Below are positions 17,816 to 28,870 of a stretch of DNA of 64,000 bases, one piece after another. The position numbers and the translations under genes are program-made. The notes under the pieces are model-generated. The model was not told the DNA's origin and did not search any database. It saw only the letters and a list, made by a program, of their open reading frames with translations. The stretch's first letter is position 1. Each line of letters opens with the position of its first letter. The DNA comes from Effrenium voratum (lineage: Eukaryota > Sar > Dinophyceae > Suessiales > Symbiodiniaceae): positions 1 through 64,000 of the forward strand of contig CAUJNA010000585.1 in the NCBI GenBank assembly GCA_963377175.1, written 5' to 3'.

Positions 17816-19679
17816 TGCTGCGGTTGTGACGCGGCCTGCGCAGGAAACTCCAAATGTGTGCGAGACTGTGGGTTGTTGGTCGGTGGTGGTCGGTGGCGTG
17901 TTGGCGGCATGACCCTTGATATATCGGACATGTCTTCCTTTGGGAGGCAACACGCTGAAAAACAATACCTGGCAAAACCAGCCAGACATGGTCCAAACAG
18001 TTGGGAATCCAAGGATCAGTCAGGGAGGGACACTAACAAGAATCTGGTTCCTTGCTACTGTTTGGGAAGGACATCCCCAGACCCCGTTTCCAAGCAAGCA
18101 AAAAGCTGGTTGAGGTTGCCGAGCTGTCGCCCTGACTTTGGCGCAGAGATGCGGACACCCTCAAAAGTAGGAACGTCACTGGCGAAGGTTGTTGACATGT
18201 GCAAAGCTTTCAAACGCAACCATTGTTCCCTTTTTTTGCCAGGGCCGGTTGACCTCAGCCTGCAAATCAGGCCCTTGGGCCCCTCCCCCTCAACCGCGCG
18301 GTTGTTTCTCTTTCAAGCGCTCTGCGCATTGGCTCACACTTCGCGCGCCTGGTCAGGCTCGAGTGGCTTGACGCCAGGATTTTTCCGGGGGCCTTCTAAG
18401 GTGATTAGTGGAAACAAAGCCCTGCCAACACAATGTCCACCACTTCAACCAGCAACTGTCAACGCCATGGAAAACATGACCCGCGCAGATCAAAACTTGC
18501 GCGCCTGGCACGCTTGCGACGCCCAGCGCCACTGCGCCTTCTGCTTCGCTTCCTGCCAGGCAGCGCCCGCAATGATCGTGCTTCCGGATGCAGAGGGCTC
18601 TTTGCAAGCGCCCGGGCCTTTCCTTTGCGCAAAGGCGTTCCCTGAAAGTTGACGGGCCTTGATTCTTAGGACACCGCAGTTTCAACGTCCAACATCATGT
18701 GCTCGCAGGCACGCTCTTCCTGCTACGTTGGGCCATTGATGTAAAGGGGCTATGATGTAAGAGGGTGTTAAGATCCTTGGGATTTGAGGGGCATAAGCAC
18801 TTCATCGCCTTACATTGAATTGCGCAGAGCATGCAGCTGGAAAGTTGGAAATCTCAGCGGTGGCTCTAGCTGGGCCGTCGCACTCTTGAAGCCGCAATGC
18901 CGAATAGCGCAGTCTCTCTGGAAAGGGTCGCCAAGCTCCAGGATTGGGGTTGACAAGTTCTAGATTTTCATTTTTCCAGCAGCCTTGCAGGACTTCTATG
19001 GCAAGTGGCTCAGTACGCCTGGGTGGCGAGAGGAGCGGCTTGTCAAGCTGGCGCGGCGAAGTGGCATGCCTGACCAGCGCATCAGAGCCAGTCTTGAAAG
19101 CAATCAGGCCTGTCTATCCCAGCCATTCCCTTTAAACATTTGCCTTTGACCTTTCGCAGGTGCCTGTGGCGTTTTCCTTTGTGGACGTCTGTGGCGGATC
19201 AATCACTGAGGATGAGGCTAGGTCCTTCAAAAAGGGGTGAGAAAGCACAAAAAGTCCATTAAAACCGCGTTTGTTTTGGAACTGGCGTGCTCAGATTCAG
19301 CTGGAGCGCAACACGGACTGGCTAGAGCAGTGGCTGGAAAGCTTCAGCTTGGACCTGCCCACCCAGAAAGAGTGCCAGGCTCGCGCCTCAGTGCTTTCCC
19401 CGTGCCAGCTCCTCTGCCTGCCATAGGCGGCTCTCACAAAGGTGGCCAAGGACTGGAATCTTACGGGGGCCTGGGCTGCTCCAGATGTGGCAGATTGGGC
19501 TGTGACGGAGGGAAACACGCACAGATCAATGTGCTCCTACGTGCTGAGCAGGTGGTCGCGCACACAGGCCACTCGAGCCGGACACGACAACATGCGTCGC
19601 CTTAAGGCCACGACCACCAGGATTTTTGAGGCAGGCCCCAAATCAATTCCAGGCCAATTTAAACTTCGTTCAACTTCAG
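17816..19679. other. Unassigned region, probably introns or intergenic
   Basis: No protein motif recognised. GC content falls to about 52 percent and stop codons are frequent in all frames. Possible exon-like pieces exist but none with both splice signals and a recognisable product. Confidence 0.35.
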
Positions 19680-21005
19680 CCCCCTGAGGCAGCCGGCATC
19701 GTGAAGCGCACAAGGTCAATACGCTGCCCTCTTCTGGCAGCCAAAACAGGGTCTTCCGTTGACAACGCAGAGACGCAACTGCCAGAAACCAAACAGAAAG
19801 AGCAAGAAGAGGAGGAGTCAGAAACTGAAGTAGTGATAGAGGAGGAAGAAGAGGAAGAAGAGCTAGTGGAGGACCCGGAAGTGCCTATCCCTACACAGTT
19901 GGACACAGACCGCAGCCAGACAGCGTCGTCAACACATCCAACAAGCTTGCAAGACACACGCCCGCAGCCTCTCGAGCTCATCATCGGCATGGGCTTTGAT
20001 GCCACAGCCGCGCGGCTGGCGCTGCTCTTATCCCAAGGCGATCTCCCAGGGGCGCTCACCTTCTTGACTGAGGGTGAGGGCGCTACGCAAGCTTCAACAA
20101 AGCGCGCGGCAGATCAGAGCGCAGAAGCAGACCAACCCACATTGCCAAAGAAAGCGAAAATTCTGACCCCGCGTTGTGTTGAGGCAGCCCAACCGCCAAG
20201 CAGCGCCCCGGCGCCCGCAGCGGTGCCTGCCCATAAGCCAGAAGCCCCGCACTCCAGCGCTCTGCCGCCCGCCCGCGCGCCAGACGCCCCGCAGGCAACC
20301 GCAGTTTCAGCCCCGCGCGGCGCCCCGGCTCCCACCCAGAAGCCAGCCCCAGCCGGCCCACCGCCTGCGTGCGAGCCAGAAGCAGCGACAGCAAGCAGCG
20401 CCCCAGCAGCCGCGCCCAGCAGTGCTTCACAGCTCTCGCGCAAGCCAGCAGCAGCAACAGCCCCGCCCAGCGCCCCGGCCTCCGAGGCTGCGCCAGCTCC
20501 CACCAGCCCAGCAGCGCCCAAACCGCCAAGTGCTTCCGCCAACGCGGGCCCTGAGCCCGACCCCCTTCTGTTGGAAGCCGAGCTCGAAAGGATGCTGGAC
20601 GCAGCGGACGCAGAAGAGCGGCAAAAGAGCGGTTTGCAGGATCGCGCCCCACTCATGCCTGTGCTCCCGGCCATGCCGCTCACTCTTTCCCAGCAAGCAG
20701 CAGAAGCAGCAAAGATGATTGGCGGCGAGGACTTGAAGGATGTTAGCCAAGTCTTAAACGCGCAACGGATCATGCGCAAATCAGTCAACGCAGGCGATGA
20801 TGAAGAGCTGCACGCAGAAGACGCAGCGCTAGCAGAACAAAGAAAGAAGGAACTGGGAAAGAAACAAGCGAGTAAAAAGAAAGCACGCGCTGCTAAAGCA
20901 AGGGCAGCTAAGCAGAAGGCTGCGCGTGACCAAGAACAGAAGGCGGCGCGTGACCAAGACAAGCCGGACTACGAGAAAGAGTCAACTGAAGCTTGGCAAG
21001 GTTGA
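19680..21005 (+). CDS. Large exon: UBA-like domain plus Pro/Ala-rich and Lys/Ala-rich regions
   Basis: The frame is open through 19,626-21,005 without a plausible ATG, so it is treated as an internal exon starting after CAACTTCAG at about 19,679. An acidic stretch (EEEEEEEEL) is followed by LELIIGMGFDATAARLALLL and SQGDLPGALTFLTEGEG, which match the UBA ubiquitin-binding fold (MGF loop, GD, final Leu-Leu/Leu-x-x-G). About 170 residues of Pro/Ala-rich linker come next, then DAADAEERQK and a basic coiled-coil (KKKARAAKARAAKQKAARDQ). It is probably the N-terminal part of the multidomain family whose later domains follow to 33 kb. No single-gene proof is possible without transcripts. Confidence 0.55.
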   Translation, partial: PPEAAGIVKRTRSIRCPLLAAKTGSSVDNAETQLPETKQKEQEEEESETEVVIEEEEEEEELVEDPEVPIPTQLDTDRSQTASSTHPTSLQDTRPQPLELIIGMGFDATAARLALLLSQGDLPGALTFLTEGEGATQASTKRAADQSAEADQPTLPKKAKILTPRCVEAAQPPSSAPAPAAVPAHKPEAPHSSALPPARAPDAPQATAVSAPRGAPAPTQKPAPAGPPPACEPEAATASSAPAAAPSSASQLSRKPAAATAPPSAPASEAAPAPTSPAAPKPPSASANAGPEPDPLLLEAELERMLDAADAEERQKSGLQDRAPLMPVLPAMPLTLSQQAAEAAKMIGGEDLKDVSQVLNAQRIMRKSVNAGDDEELHAEDAALAEQRKKELGKKQASKKKARAAKARAAKQKAARDQEQKAARDQDKPDYEKESTEAWQG

Positions 21006-22774
21006 CGGCTTTTCGGAAGCGTGCGTGCGCGCGCTTGTGTGTGTGTGTGCGCGCGCATTTGTGTGTGTCTCTCTCGCCCTGTTCAAAAACAAGAAAAGGT
21101 CACCTATTTTACGGCCCTCCAATTCTGAGCTGCAAATTCCAGCTCCCGCCTCTGGCCAGGAGTCTGACTCCGGCAACAAGAAGGAGACGCCCAAGACGCC
21201 TGCTCAGGCTGGGCAACAACCGTCAACCGTGACATTGGGCCGGATGCTCGGCCGCTTCAGGAACCGGAAGCATGCCCTGCCAAGAAGCCCAAGCTGACCC
21301 CGAACCAAGAGGCGGCCATACTTTGCATATTTTTTGCTGCTGCAATGTCTAGGCTTCTCGAAGGGCCAACCTGGAAAGCTTTCAAAAAGAAATCCCGGAT
21401 CCGGACTTTAAGATGCCCAGCTTTGAGCAACTGGCAACTGCCTTGCCCCTTGCCCAGCCTACAAGGTTTCTTTGTAGGGGTGAGATGTTTTGCCAATAAC
21501 GACCCGAGGTCTTTCACCGTGCGACCTTCAGCGGACTTGAAGACACTCACCAACCCATCGCCAATTGCGGTTTTGCTACTTAGTGAGCATCTAGCTTGGT
21601 TGCGCGGGTGTCTTGGAGCTTCTCGTTTGCCAGGCTACAGGGCCTGGGCGCATTCCACGTCAGTTACGCTCACAAGGACGGTTTGGCAGACTACAACTCC
21701 CACTCTTCGAAAATAAGCTATTTCTTGCCGCTGAAGGCAAGGTGCTACATTCACAGGCCTTAGCTGATGAAATTGTGTCTGTTCAGACCAAGGCAGCGCC
21801 GTGGCCCCGAACCCATGTGGTCAACACTCGACGCTGCCTCTTGGAACTGAGGTGGAAGGTTGCAAAAGTGATCGCGGGGTGGTGCCCAGCTAGTTCTCTT
21901 GTGGACAAGTAGCTTAATGAGGCGCCGCAGCACAGCGTTAGAGCCGAAGAGTTGCAACGATGAGAACGTAACAGGATTCCTTTCAAAAAGGTTTGACCGC
22001 GACTGGATGAAATATTCCTTTTTAACACCCAAGAACAACCAACCTTGGCTGCAAGCTTTCCCTTCCGTCACGCCCCCCGAGGTTCCAGCCTTGTGTGTGT
22101 TCCCTCGCGCACCTTCAACTTGCAACGACCAAACTTTCTTGGCCAACCGCATTTCAGTGTGGCAGGGGAGTCTTGCTTTGGGGCAATAGGCCCCTCAAAT
22201 CCGCAATATTGGATTTGAGTTTTGGTCACGCAGCGAATTGGAGAAATAGTTTTGCAACCACTGAAGTTGCTCACGCCTGTTTGCGCAGCCAACATCGATA
22301 ATTCGCAATGGACTTGAATTGTCATGGCTCAAGTTTTTTTGCCTTGCTTGATATGGACCTGAGCTGGCCCAGAACACCGAGGCCCTGTTGCTTTTTAAGG
22401 AAACCTTGTTGCGGTTGGAATCGGCGCTAGGCCTGGCATGGCGCCCTGCAGCAAGCGCCCGGCCTGGATGCGGTCGCAGCTGGCTTTATCAAAGACAGTT
22501 GCGCTCGTGCTGATCGCCATGGGGTTTCCAAGGGTTGGGCCACTTGCTCAGTTGCTTAACGTTCTGCTTGGGCCAGCTTGCACAGCTAACAAGGCTAGAG
22601 ATGTGTGACCTGGCAGCTCAAGTTGCTTGGGGCATGGGGTACCAAACCAGAGCCGCGTCCTCAGTTCTCTCCAACAAGCAGACTCGCGTCAAACAGCGCG
22701 CAAACCGCTTGTTAACACGTGTTGGAGATTGACGAGTCACTAGTCGAGCCCAGCTCCGTCTTCCAAAACCGCGC
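21006..22774. other. Intron-like region with a few exon-like pieces
   Basis: A short (GT)n/(GC)n run lies at 21,036-21,066. A frame at about 21,640-21,720 reads GLGAFHVSYAHKDGLADYNS, which looks coding, but splice sites are not clear. The remainder shows no recognisable product. Confidence 0.3.
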
Positions 22775-22870
22775 CCAGGACCTTATGGTGCTAGATCTTT
22801 TTGCTGGACACGGAAACATTGAGAAGGCTGCCCGCGCGGGCCTCAACAACTGTCGCGCGACTTGCGCGCC
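22775..22870 (+). CDS. Exon: methyltransferase motif-I-like segment
   Basis: Reads MVLDLFAGHGNIEKAARAGL, matching the LDLF.G (AdoMet-binding motif I) start of cytosine-methyltransferase-like proteins. It is followed 0.3 kb downstream by the PCSS exon. Exon limits are approximate. Confidence 0.45.
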
Positions 22871-23144
22871 TGCGCCTTTGAGGAGAGCACAACCTCCCCG
22901 CGCCTTCGCCTCGGGGGCCATTGTTTGCTCCGCTCGAGCGCTTGTCTACGTGCTAGAAACGGCGCCACGATTTGTCCTCGAAAACTCAGGGATCACGTGG
23001 AGCTTCTCAATCCTTCCCTGGGGATGAGCAACGACCTTTTGAAGCCGTGCCTGGGCCGGACTTGGACTTGGAACTTGTGCCGCCCCAAAAAGAAACGAGT
23101 CTTGTGGACAGTTTTTGAAGAGGGGGAACCTATTCCGTTGCCAG

Positions 23145-23480
23145 GGATGGCTATTTGGCCTCGCTCATCCAGATCTTGAGGGTGAAAGAAGGAGGACTTG
23201 TGCACGCAGGAGTCCCATGTTCAAGCTACGTGTGGATTAGCTTGTCTACATCCAAACGGAAGGCAGATAATGATTTCTGGGGCGATGAGAGCCGGGCTTT
23301 CATAAGACAGGCAAACAAGCTCACTTGCCGGGCGCTGCTTTTGCTTCTACTTTGCACAGCAAGGGGAGTGTGGTGGGTGGTGGAGCAGCCCAGCTCTAGC
23401 CGCCTCAACCGCATCCCTTCCTGGGTTCTCATGAGTCAGTTGGTGGGCGCCATCATCCCTGTCACCGATGTCCGGTTGCC
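23145..23480 (+). CDS. Exon: PCSS methyltransferase-like domain (dinoflagellate family)
   Basis: After a TTGCCAG acceptor (AG at 23,143-23,144) the frame reads DGYLASLIQILRVKEGGLV, then HAGVPCSSYVWISLSTSKRK, FIRQANKLTCRALLLLLLC and VWWVVEQPSSSRLNR. The PC within AGVPCSS sits where C5-cytosine methyltransferases have their catalytic PCQ, but the following SS is unusual. I recall this PCSSWV.. / ..ANKMTSRA / EQP.SS pattern from many predicted dinoflagellate proteins. Enzyme activity is unproven. Confidence 0.6.
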
Positions 23481-23509
23481 CGGACCTCAAAACCGGTAGT
23501 TGGTTGCCA

Positions 23510-23640
23510 CTGTTTGACCCAAGTCCCATGGGCGCCTGGGGCCACCGGTCCCGAAAACCCACTCGTGTGTGGGCGACCTCGCCAGAAGCTTACAAGTCCT
23601 TGATGCGTTTCCCGCACCTCCGTTTTCTGAGGGGCTGGCT
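23510..23640 (+). CDS. Exon continuation of the PCSS family
   Basis: The frame reads DPSPMGAWGHRSRKPTRVW, the G.wG...KPT pattern that follows the PCSS domain in this family. It lies in a different frame from the previous exon, so a short intron or an indel separates them near 23,490. Confidence 0.45.
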
Positions 23641-24276
23641 GAAGCGGCTGAAGAGGAAGATCTCGCCTGCCCAAGCTAAAAAGCTGTCCAGTAAGGGCAA
23701 CACTGTCAAATCAATTTCCAGATCTGGCCGGCTGTTTGTGTCGGGGTCTCAGATTTGCGTGAACACACCCACCCGGCCATGATGGTTGCGTTTCCTTCCC
23801 TTGCAGGAGTGGCGGGCCAAAGCTCAAGCAATCGCAAATATACCCAAAGCCCTACGCGCGGCAAGTGATCCGCCTTCATCTTAAGGCTATGGCCGGGGCC
23901 TTGGATCGCCCGAGCTGTCGGTTCTTAAGCAAACCAAAAACGAAATTTCTGGACCAAAGCAAAACATACACATTTCAACTGTTGGGAAAGCCCTGTTCCC
24001 AGCGCTGTGCCTTGAACTTCCCTGATGACAGGAGAAGACGCGACTGCATCTCAAGGCTGCCACGATGATGGCAGTAAAAGAAGTTGCGGCCGTTCGCGCA
24101 GCCACTTGACAAGTCTTCGCTGCACATTGCCATATTAGCAACTCAAGTTGAGATATTGCTTGAAGCATTTGTTGCCCTGTGAAAATTATTGGCCGCGTGG
24201 GTTTGCGAAGAGTGCGCTGGTGATGTTTGGCTGTTCTGCGGACCTGGTGATGCTGGGGGTGTTGGCGGCCTCTGAG

Positions 24277-24815
24277 TCTGGCACCTTCACTAGGGTGCCA
24301 GATTGGAAGGCTCTACAAAGGAACTGGCGTTTGGCAATGCTAGCGATGCTGGTGGGTGACGAATTTGCTAATTCGTCGCACGGCCGATTGCATCACCAGC
24401 GTCGGCAGCATCACCAGCATCACCAGCATCACCAGCACTGCCAGCAACAAAGTCGACGCTGACGAATTAGCTAATTCGTCACCGATCGTTTGTTAGTGCT
24501 GACGCAAGCTTATGAGTCTGGCACCTTCATTGAGGGTGCCAGGCTGGAAGTGTACAAAGGAGGTGAGGCTGGTGATGCTGGGCGCGCTTCAAATCTTGCA
24601 CCTTCAATTCAGGGCGCCAGATTGGATGCTGGGGGTGTTTGGCTGTTGCGTGTGCCTCGAAATCTGGCACCTTCATTGAGGGTGCCAGATTCGAATTTCA
24701 ATGGGTGTTGCTGGTGATGCTGGGGCTTTGAGCTGCTGCGCTGTTTTGAGTTTGGCACCTTCCTTGGCCTTTGAATCTGGCACCTTCGTTGAGGGTGCCA
24801 GTTTGGAAGGCTCTA
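24277..24815. repeat. Array of hairpin repeats (TCTGGCACC...GGTGCCAGA)
   Basis: At least five copies of a short inverted repeat with 9-11-bp arms: 24,277-24,302, 24,518-24,541, about 24,594-24,612 (degenerate), 24,661-24,691 (11-bp perfect arms AATCTGGCACC/GGTGCCAGATT) and 24,774-24,804. A half copy is at about 24,750. Spacers share GGAAGGCTCTACAAAGG. Confidence 0.85.
24355..24483. mobile_element. 129-bp MITE-like element with palindromic ends
   Basis: The outer ends are GGTGACGAATT and AATTCGTCACC, an 11-bp terminal inverted repeat. Each end is itself a palindrome: GACGAATTtgctAATTCGTC at 24,358-24,377 and GACGAATTAGCTAATTCGTC at 24,461-24,480. The interior is (CATCACCAG)n. It is inserted between two copies of the hairpin array. 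Confidence 0.6.
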
Positions 24816-25296
24816 CAAAGGGTGTTGCTGGCGACGCCAAGGGTGTCTGACCTTTGTTGAAATTGCTATTTGAATTTGCATTGATCTTTCCATATCTTCC
24901 CTCGTGCCCCAAGGCCTGGAAGAAACAGGGCAAGCCTTCTGCGTGGGGGCGCGCCGACGAGAAGGAGCTTAAAGCGTTTTTGTCTGAGAAACTCAGGGCA
25001 GGTCTCTATGTGCCAGCTTGATTAGATTTCCAAGGGCCAGCTTCCATCGAAAAGAATCGTTTGTCTCTTGAACGCAACATGCGTTTTGACCCAAGCCTGG
25101 CCCTTTTCATGAAATTCACACAGCTCTTGCGCTTGCCCCAGCTATCAATGTTGTGACTGAAAGAAGTCACACTCTTGGAGCAAGGGGCGCAAGAGCACGG
25201 GCACGCCTGCAGGGGAAAGTCAGGGTGTGCCTCAGCGTCATTGTGATTTGGAGTGGAAAATTGCACTTTGCTGCAAGCTGTTGTGAAACGTGTGAT

Positions 25297-25371
25297 GCGT
25301 GAAAGGTGCGTGAAAGGTGCGTGAAAGGTCAAGTTTTTGCGTGAAAGGTCAAGTTTTGGCGTGAAAGGTGC
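25297..25371. repeat. Short tandem repeat GCGTGAAAGGT, about six copies
   Basis: Copies of GCGTGAAAGGT with or without CAAGTTTTTGG. The longer form CGTGAAAGGTCAAG also occurs once at 17,057-17,070, just outside the viral element. Confidence 0.8.
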
Positions 25372-25916
25372 GTGAATCCTAGCAGCCTCAAAACAACTCT
25401 AGATTTGTGTGCCGAATTGGGGAAGCGCTTGCCTTTACTCCCAGCCCGGTCAGCGCCTGCGCCCTCCGGATCCAGCTTTTGCTCACCTGGCGCAGCAGGC
25501 AGGCTGGACACGTTGCTAGCGCGGTAGAATCTGTCAGCTTAGGATGGAAGACGCGACATCGGTTACGTCATCTGCAGGCCAGACCCTTGCCTGGGCGTGG
25601 TTTTGTTGGGCGCAGAATTCCAAACTGGCCCTGTCTCTTGTTTTTTGCGTGCTTTTCTGTATGCCTCGCGCTACGAGGGCGTGCCTCTGTTGTCTGGGAT
25701 GCTCCAAGTTCGCAACCCTGAAGAGGTACGTGTTCATGGGGCACTGTTTTGTAACCGTGGGTGAGGGGAACAAGGTTCAAAGAAGAAAATCATTCCACCC
25801 TTCATGCAACCATATGGAAGGACCCGTTGCCACGAGCTTGCCCTAAGCGCCCCTATGCCAATCGAGTTAAGTAACTGTTTGACGGTCGGCGTCTTGCAGG
25901 CGCAAAGAAACGGGTT

Positions 25917-26580
25917 GTGAAAGTCGTCAAAGTTGTGAAGCGGAAAAAACAAAAAACGGCGGTCGCTGAAGAAAGTGCCCTTGCTGCCACTCAACTGAGC
26001 TGCAGTGACGCGGAGCCGCAAACCCCTTCCTCGGCTGGTCTGGACCGCCGCCCTGACACGTTGGACATGATGGACTCCCAGGATGCTTCAAAAGCGCGCA
26101 CGCCTCCCAGCCCAGCCTTGCTGCAGCAGGAGGGGCAACAACAGCAGCAGACCCCTAGCCCAACAAAGCAACAGCGCGTCCCCAGCCCAGGAAAGCAGGA
26201 TCTACCGCAAGAGCAGCAGACCCCCGCGCGAAGAAAGCAGCAGGATGAGCAGCGCCCAGGAGAGCAGATCCCCAGCCAAGGAAAGCAAGAGGATCTACCA
26301 ACCCCCAGCCCAGGAAAGCAGCAGGAGCTACAGCAGCAGCAGGATCACTCAGGAAAGCAGGCGCCAAAGCAGCAAACCCCCACTTTGCAAGTTGCAGCCA
26401 AACCAGCAGCAGCGCAGACCGCGCAGGTGGACAAGCAACCTCAGTTTCCACCGCAGGACGCAGAGCGTGCGCAGCAAGAGCCTGGCGCCGGCGCAGCCAG
26501 CGCGGACGGCGACCAGCCGGATAAGGCTACGAAAAAGCGTGCGGCGCACGCGCGCTACATGCGCTTTTTTCGTGCTGTGC
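25917..26580 (+). CDS. Exon: Gln/Pro/Lys-rich region ending in KKRAAHARYMRF
   Basis: Open frame with VKVVKRKKQK, then a long Q/P/S/K-rich low-complexity part (PSPGKQ repeats) and a conserved end ATKKRAAHARYMRFFRAV. The exon ends at 26,580: GTAGCC at 26,581 and TGTAG ending at 26,638 define a 58-base intron, and splicing joins R-A-V-R to PQKTPPEVRRAYEEA in frame. The HARYMRF / PPEVRRAYEEA pairing is what I recall in the dinoflagellate family that also carries the PCSS domain. Confidence 0.65.
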
Positions 26581-26638
26581 GTAGCCCTGGCCTTAACTTT
26601 AGCTGTTTCTGTTCCTGAATCGGCCTAACAAACTGTAG

Positions 26639-26725
26639 GCCCGCAGAAGACGCCGCCAGAGGTGAGGCGAGCTTACGAAGAAGCAAGCAAAGCCCCTTAC
26701 CACGAACGCATCTTTGACAGCGGTT
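26639..26725 (+). CDS. Exon: PPEVRRAYEEA segment
   Basis: Follows the 58-base intron exactly and reads PQKTPPEVRRAYEEASKAPY then HERIFDS. Its 3' end is uncertain (candidate donor near 26,722). Confidence 0.6.
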
Positions 26726-26779
26726 ACTGTTGGCATCCTTGGCTGGTTGTTTTTCGCTGGCTAAGGCATTGAAAAGACC

Positions 26780-27016
26780 GGAACCATGTTTGAGGCTTGG
26801 CTCTCCACGGGCGGCGAGTGGAGCCAATCCAGCTTTTACATGAACTTGAAGCAGACGCAGCGACTCACACGTCGCGGATGCCGCCGCTGGCTCCTACGCA
26901 AAGAAATGGAAGATAAATGGGGCCCGGCTGCTTGGCGTTTCAATGAACCAGCAAAGCTTTACAACGAGCTCCCAAAAAAAACAACCCTGGCGCAGTTGAG
27001 CTTTCAAACAAAGCCG
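26780..27016 (+). CDS. Exon: FEAWLSTGGEWSQS domain
   Basis: Reads MFEAWLSTGGEWSQSSFYMN then LKQTQRLTRRGCRRWLLRKE, a helical segment that in this family follows the HARYMRF exon. It ends at a consensus donor GTAAGTATTT (27,017). The next acceptor is TGCCTCAG at 27,155-27,162. Confidence 0.6.
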
Positions 27017-27162
27017 GTAAGTATTTTGATCGCCCTTGCGCGTGGGAATCTTAACAAACTCTTGGGCCCGGGCCTGGGCGTGCGCGGGCTTCCCGTTCAA
27101 CGTGACCTGCCGTTCCAAATGGTTTGATTCCAGTTTAAGCGGCAGGGGTCCGCCTGCCTCAG

Positions 27163-27250
27163 GATATCGCTGGGGCCATGATCACGAGGAAAGAACTTGA
27201 CCCAGATTTGTCTATGACGGAGACCCGTGTGCACCCCGAGTGCGAAGGAG
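27163..27250 (+). CDS. Exon: IAGAMITRKELDPD segment
   Basis: Starts after TGCCTCAG and reads DIAGAMITRKELDPDLSMTE then TRVHPECEG, continuing the family domain. The 3' end is approximate. A further small exon-like piece at about 27,350-27,410 reads QYKVWDDDAEINEEEE. Confidence 0.5.
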
Positions 27251-27491
27251 TTCTTGTGAACGGAGTGGCCAAGCTTCAAATAAGCATGCTGCCACCTCCA
27301 ACGAAATATGCGACCTGCAGCCCCCTTCTAAACTTAGGAGAAAGTCATGCAGTACAAGGTGTGGGATGACGATGCCGAGATTAATGAGGAAGAAGAGGCG
27401 GGTCTGTCTTGTTAAAGGGAGCCTTTTTGTTTTCAATGAACCCCCTCACAACAAGCGATTTTTCTATTCCCAAACACCTGCGCTCCAGCAG

Positions 27492-27812
27492 GTCAAGGAG
27501 CAGACCTTCACTGCCGTAGACCGCCAAGACAGCTCCTCGTCTTCCGACTCCGCCTGCGACAAATCGAAAAAGAAGGACAGGGCTTCCGAGGTCTAAAGTT
27601 TTCAGGGATTGCCGGCTGCAGCTTCAGGACAAGAAGAAGGACACGGGGAAAAAGAAGAAAGAACAAAAGCCGGAAAAGAAGGGACGTGGAGCGGGGGCCA
27701 AGGCCAAGGGGAACAAGAAGGCAAAAGAGGAAAACACAGAGGAGGCGGAGCACAAAAAGAAGGAGAAAGCAAGCCTTGCTGCTGCTAAGAAGGCGCATTG
27801 CGCAAAACAAGG
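27492..27812 (+). CDS. Exon(s): Ser-rich then Lys-rich region
   Basis: After CGCTCCAG (27,491) the frame reads QVKEQTFTAVDRQDSSSSSD and SKKKDRASEV. From about 27,630, after GCTTCAG, a very basic part reads DKKKDTGKKKKEQKPEKKGR and continues Lys/Ala-rich to about 27,812. The two parts are joined either by a very short intron or by a frame slip. Basic low complexity of this kind occupies the same position in the family. Confidence 0.45.
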
Positions 27813-28599
27813 GCCCCGCGCAACACCTCTTGGCGCCCTGTTTTCAAAGTTGCTTGCAACCAGCCCGCGCCATGTGTGTATCCTTGGTGTCCTATGTTCA
27901 AAGTGATTTGTGCGCTGGGAGGAGACACAAAAAAGCAAGAAGAACTCACACACTCAAACTGCTTTTTCGAGGAAACAAACGCGCTTCACAGCAAACAGGA
28001 GTCTGCCCACACGCACGCCTAAAGTGTTTTTTGGTGGGAAGCAGGCAAAAAAGAAAACAGTCCCGTTTAAATGACCTTGGTCTCTCCTGTGTTCAACGCG
28101 TCGTACGCCCAAAGTGTTTCTTGGATTTCCTTGGTATCCCATGTTCGATGTGTCTTTTTTGCGCGCCGCAAAAAACATCCTTCACAAGCACTTGTAGAAA
28201 GCCCTATGTTCGTCCGTGTGTTGGGAAACCCTTACAAAAAGTCCTTCAAGAAAAGCCAGCACAAAAGGACCCAGTCTCAACTTTTGTTTTTGATCTTGCG
28301 TGGCAAGGTGGTGAACCAAGCCTCCGCAAAAATCCAGTCCTGCGCTGACCACACGAAGAAGCTTCACGAGCTTCCTGGCCAGCGTTCTGAAACGCCAATT
28401 AAAAAACGGGCACGTGGTTTTGGACGGCGCCATTTTTTGTGGAAGGGGGCAGAAAACTAAATTTTGATGTCTGTGCGCAAGAGCTATTGCGACCGTAGTT
28501 GTGTTTCAGGAAAAAATGTCAGGGTGGTATCTTGGTTGGGCTCCAAAATCGCCTCAATATCGATTTGAAAAAAGTCTCGTGATACTTTTGGGGCGCCTT

Positions 28600-28870
28600 C
28601 CAAGGCAACCCGAAACCGCCCTTCGCGCTGCAATCGTTGCGGACCTGGATGTGGCGCGGCAGGGCTTGGAGGAGCACCGTGGCCGCCTGCGCCAGGCGTT
28701 GGACGATGGCGTCAAGGACGCGGACTTGTTCGTGGGTGAATTGAAGCATATGTTGCCAACCTGTTTCCCAGGACCTTGATGGCCTGGCCACTCTGAGCTC
28801 AGAACTGCAGGCCAAGTGCCAATTCTTCGACAAAATTGTCAAGGACTTGAGAAAGTTTTGCCAGGGCTGA
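28600..28870 (+). CDS. Exon-like coiled-coil segment
   Basis: Reads ALRAAIVADLDVARQGLEEH then RGRLRQALDDGVKDADLFVG, and in a second frame DLDGLATLSSELQAKCQFF, a charged coiled coil ending in a stop at about 28,869. A 36-base GT..AG stretch (28,736-28,771) separates the frames, but the phase does not fit perfectly. Confidence 0.4.

Noticed and set aside
17117..18652. A 511-codon plus-strand frame rich in Phe, Leu and Ser
   Set aside because: Its first 230 codons translate the pyrimidine tract, and the rest shows no motif, no coding bias and no plausible start.
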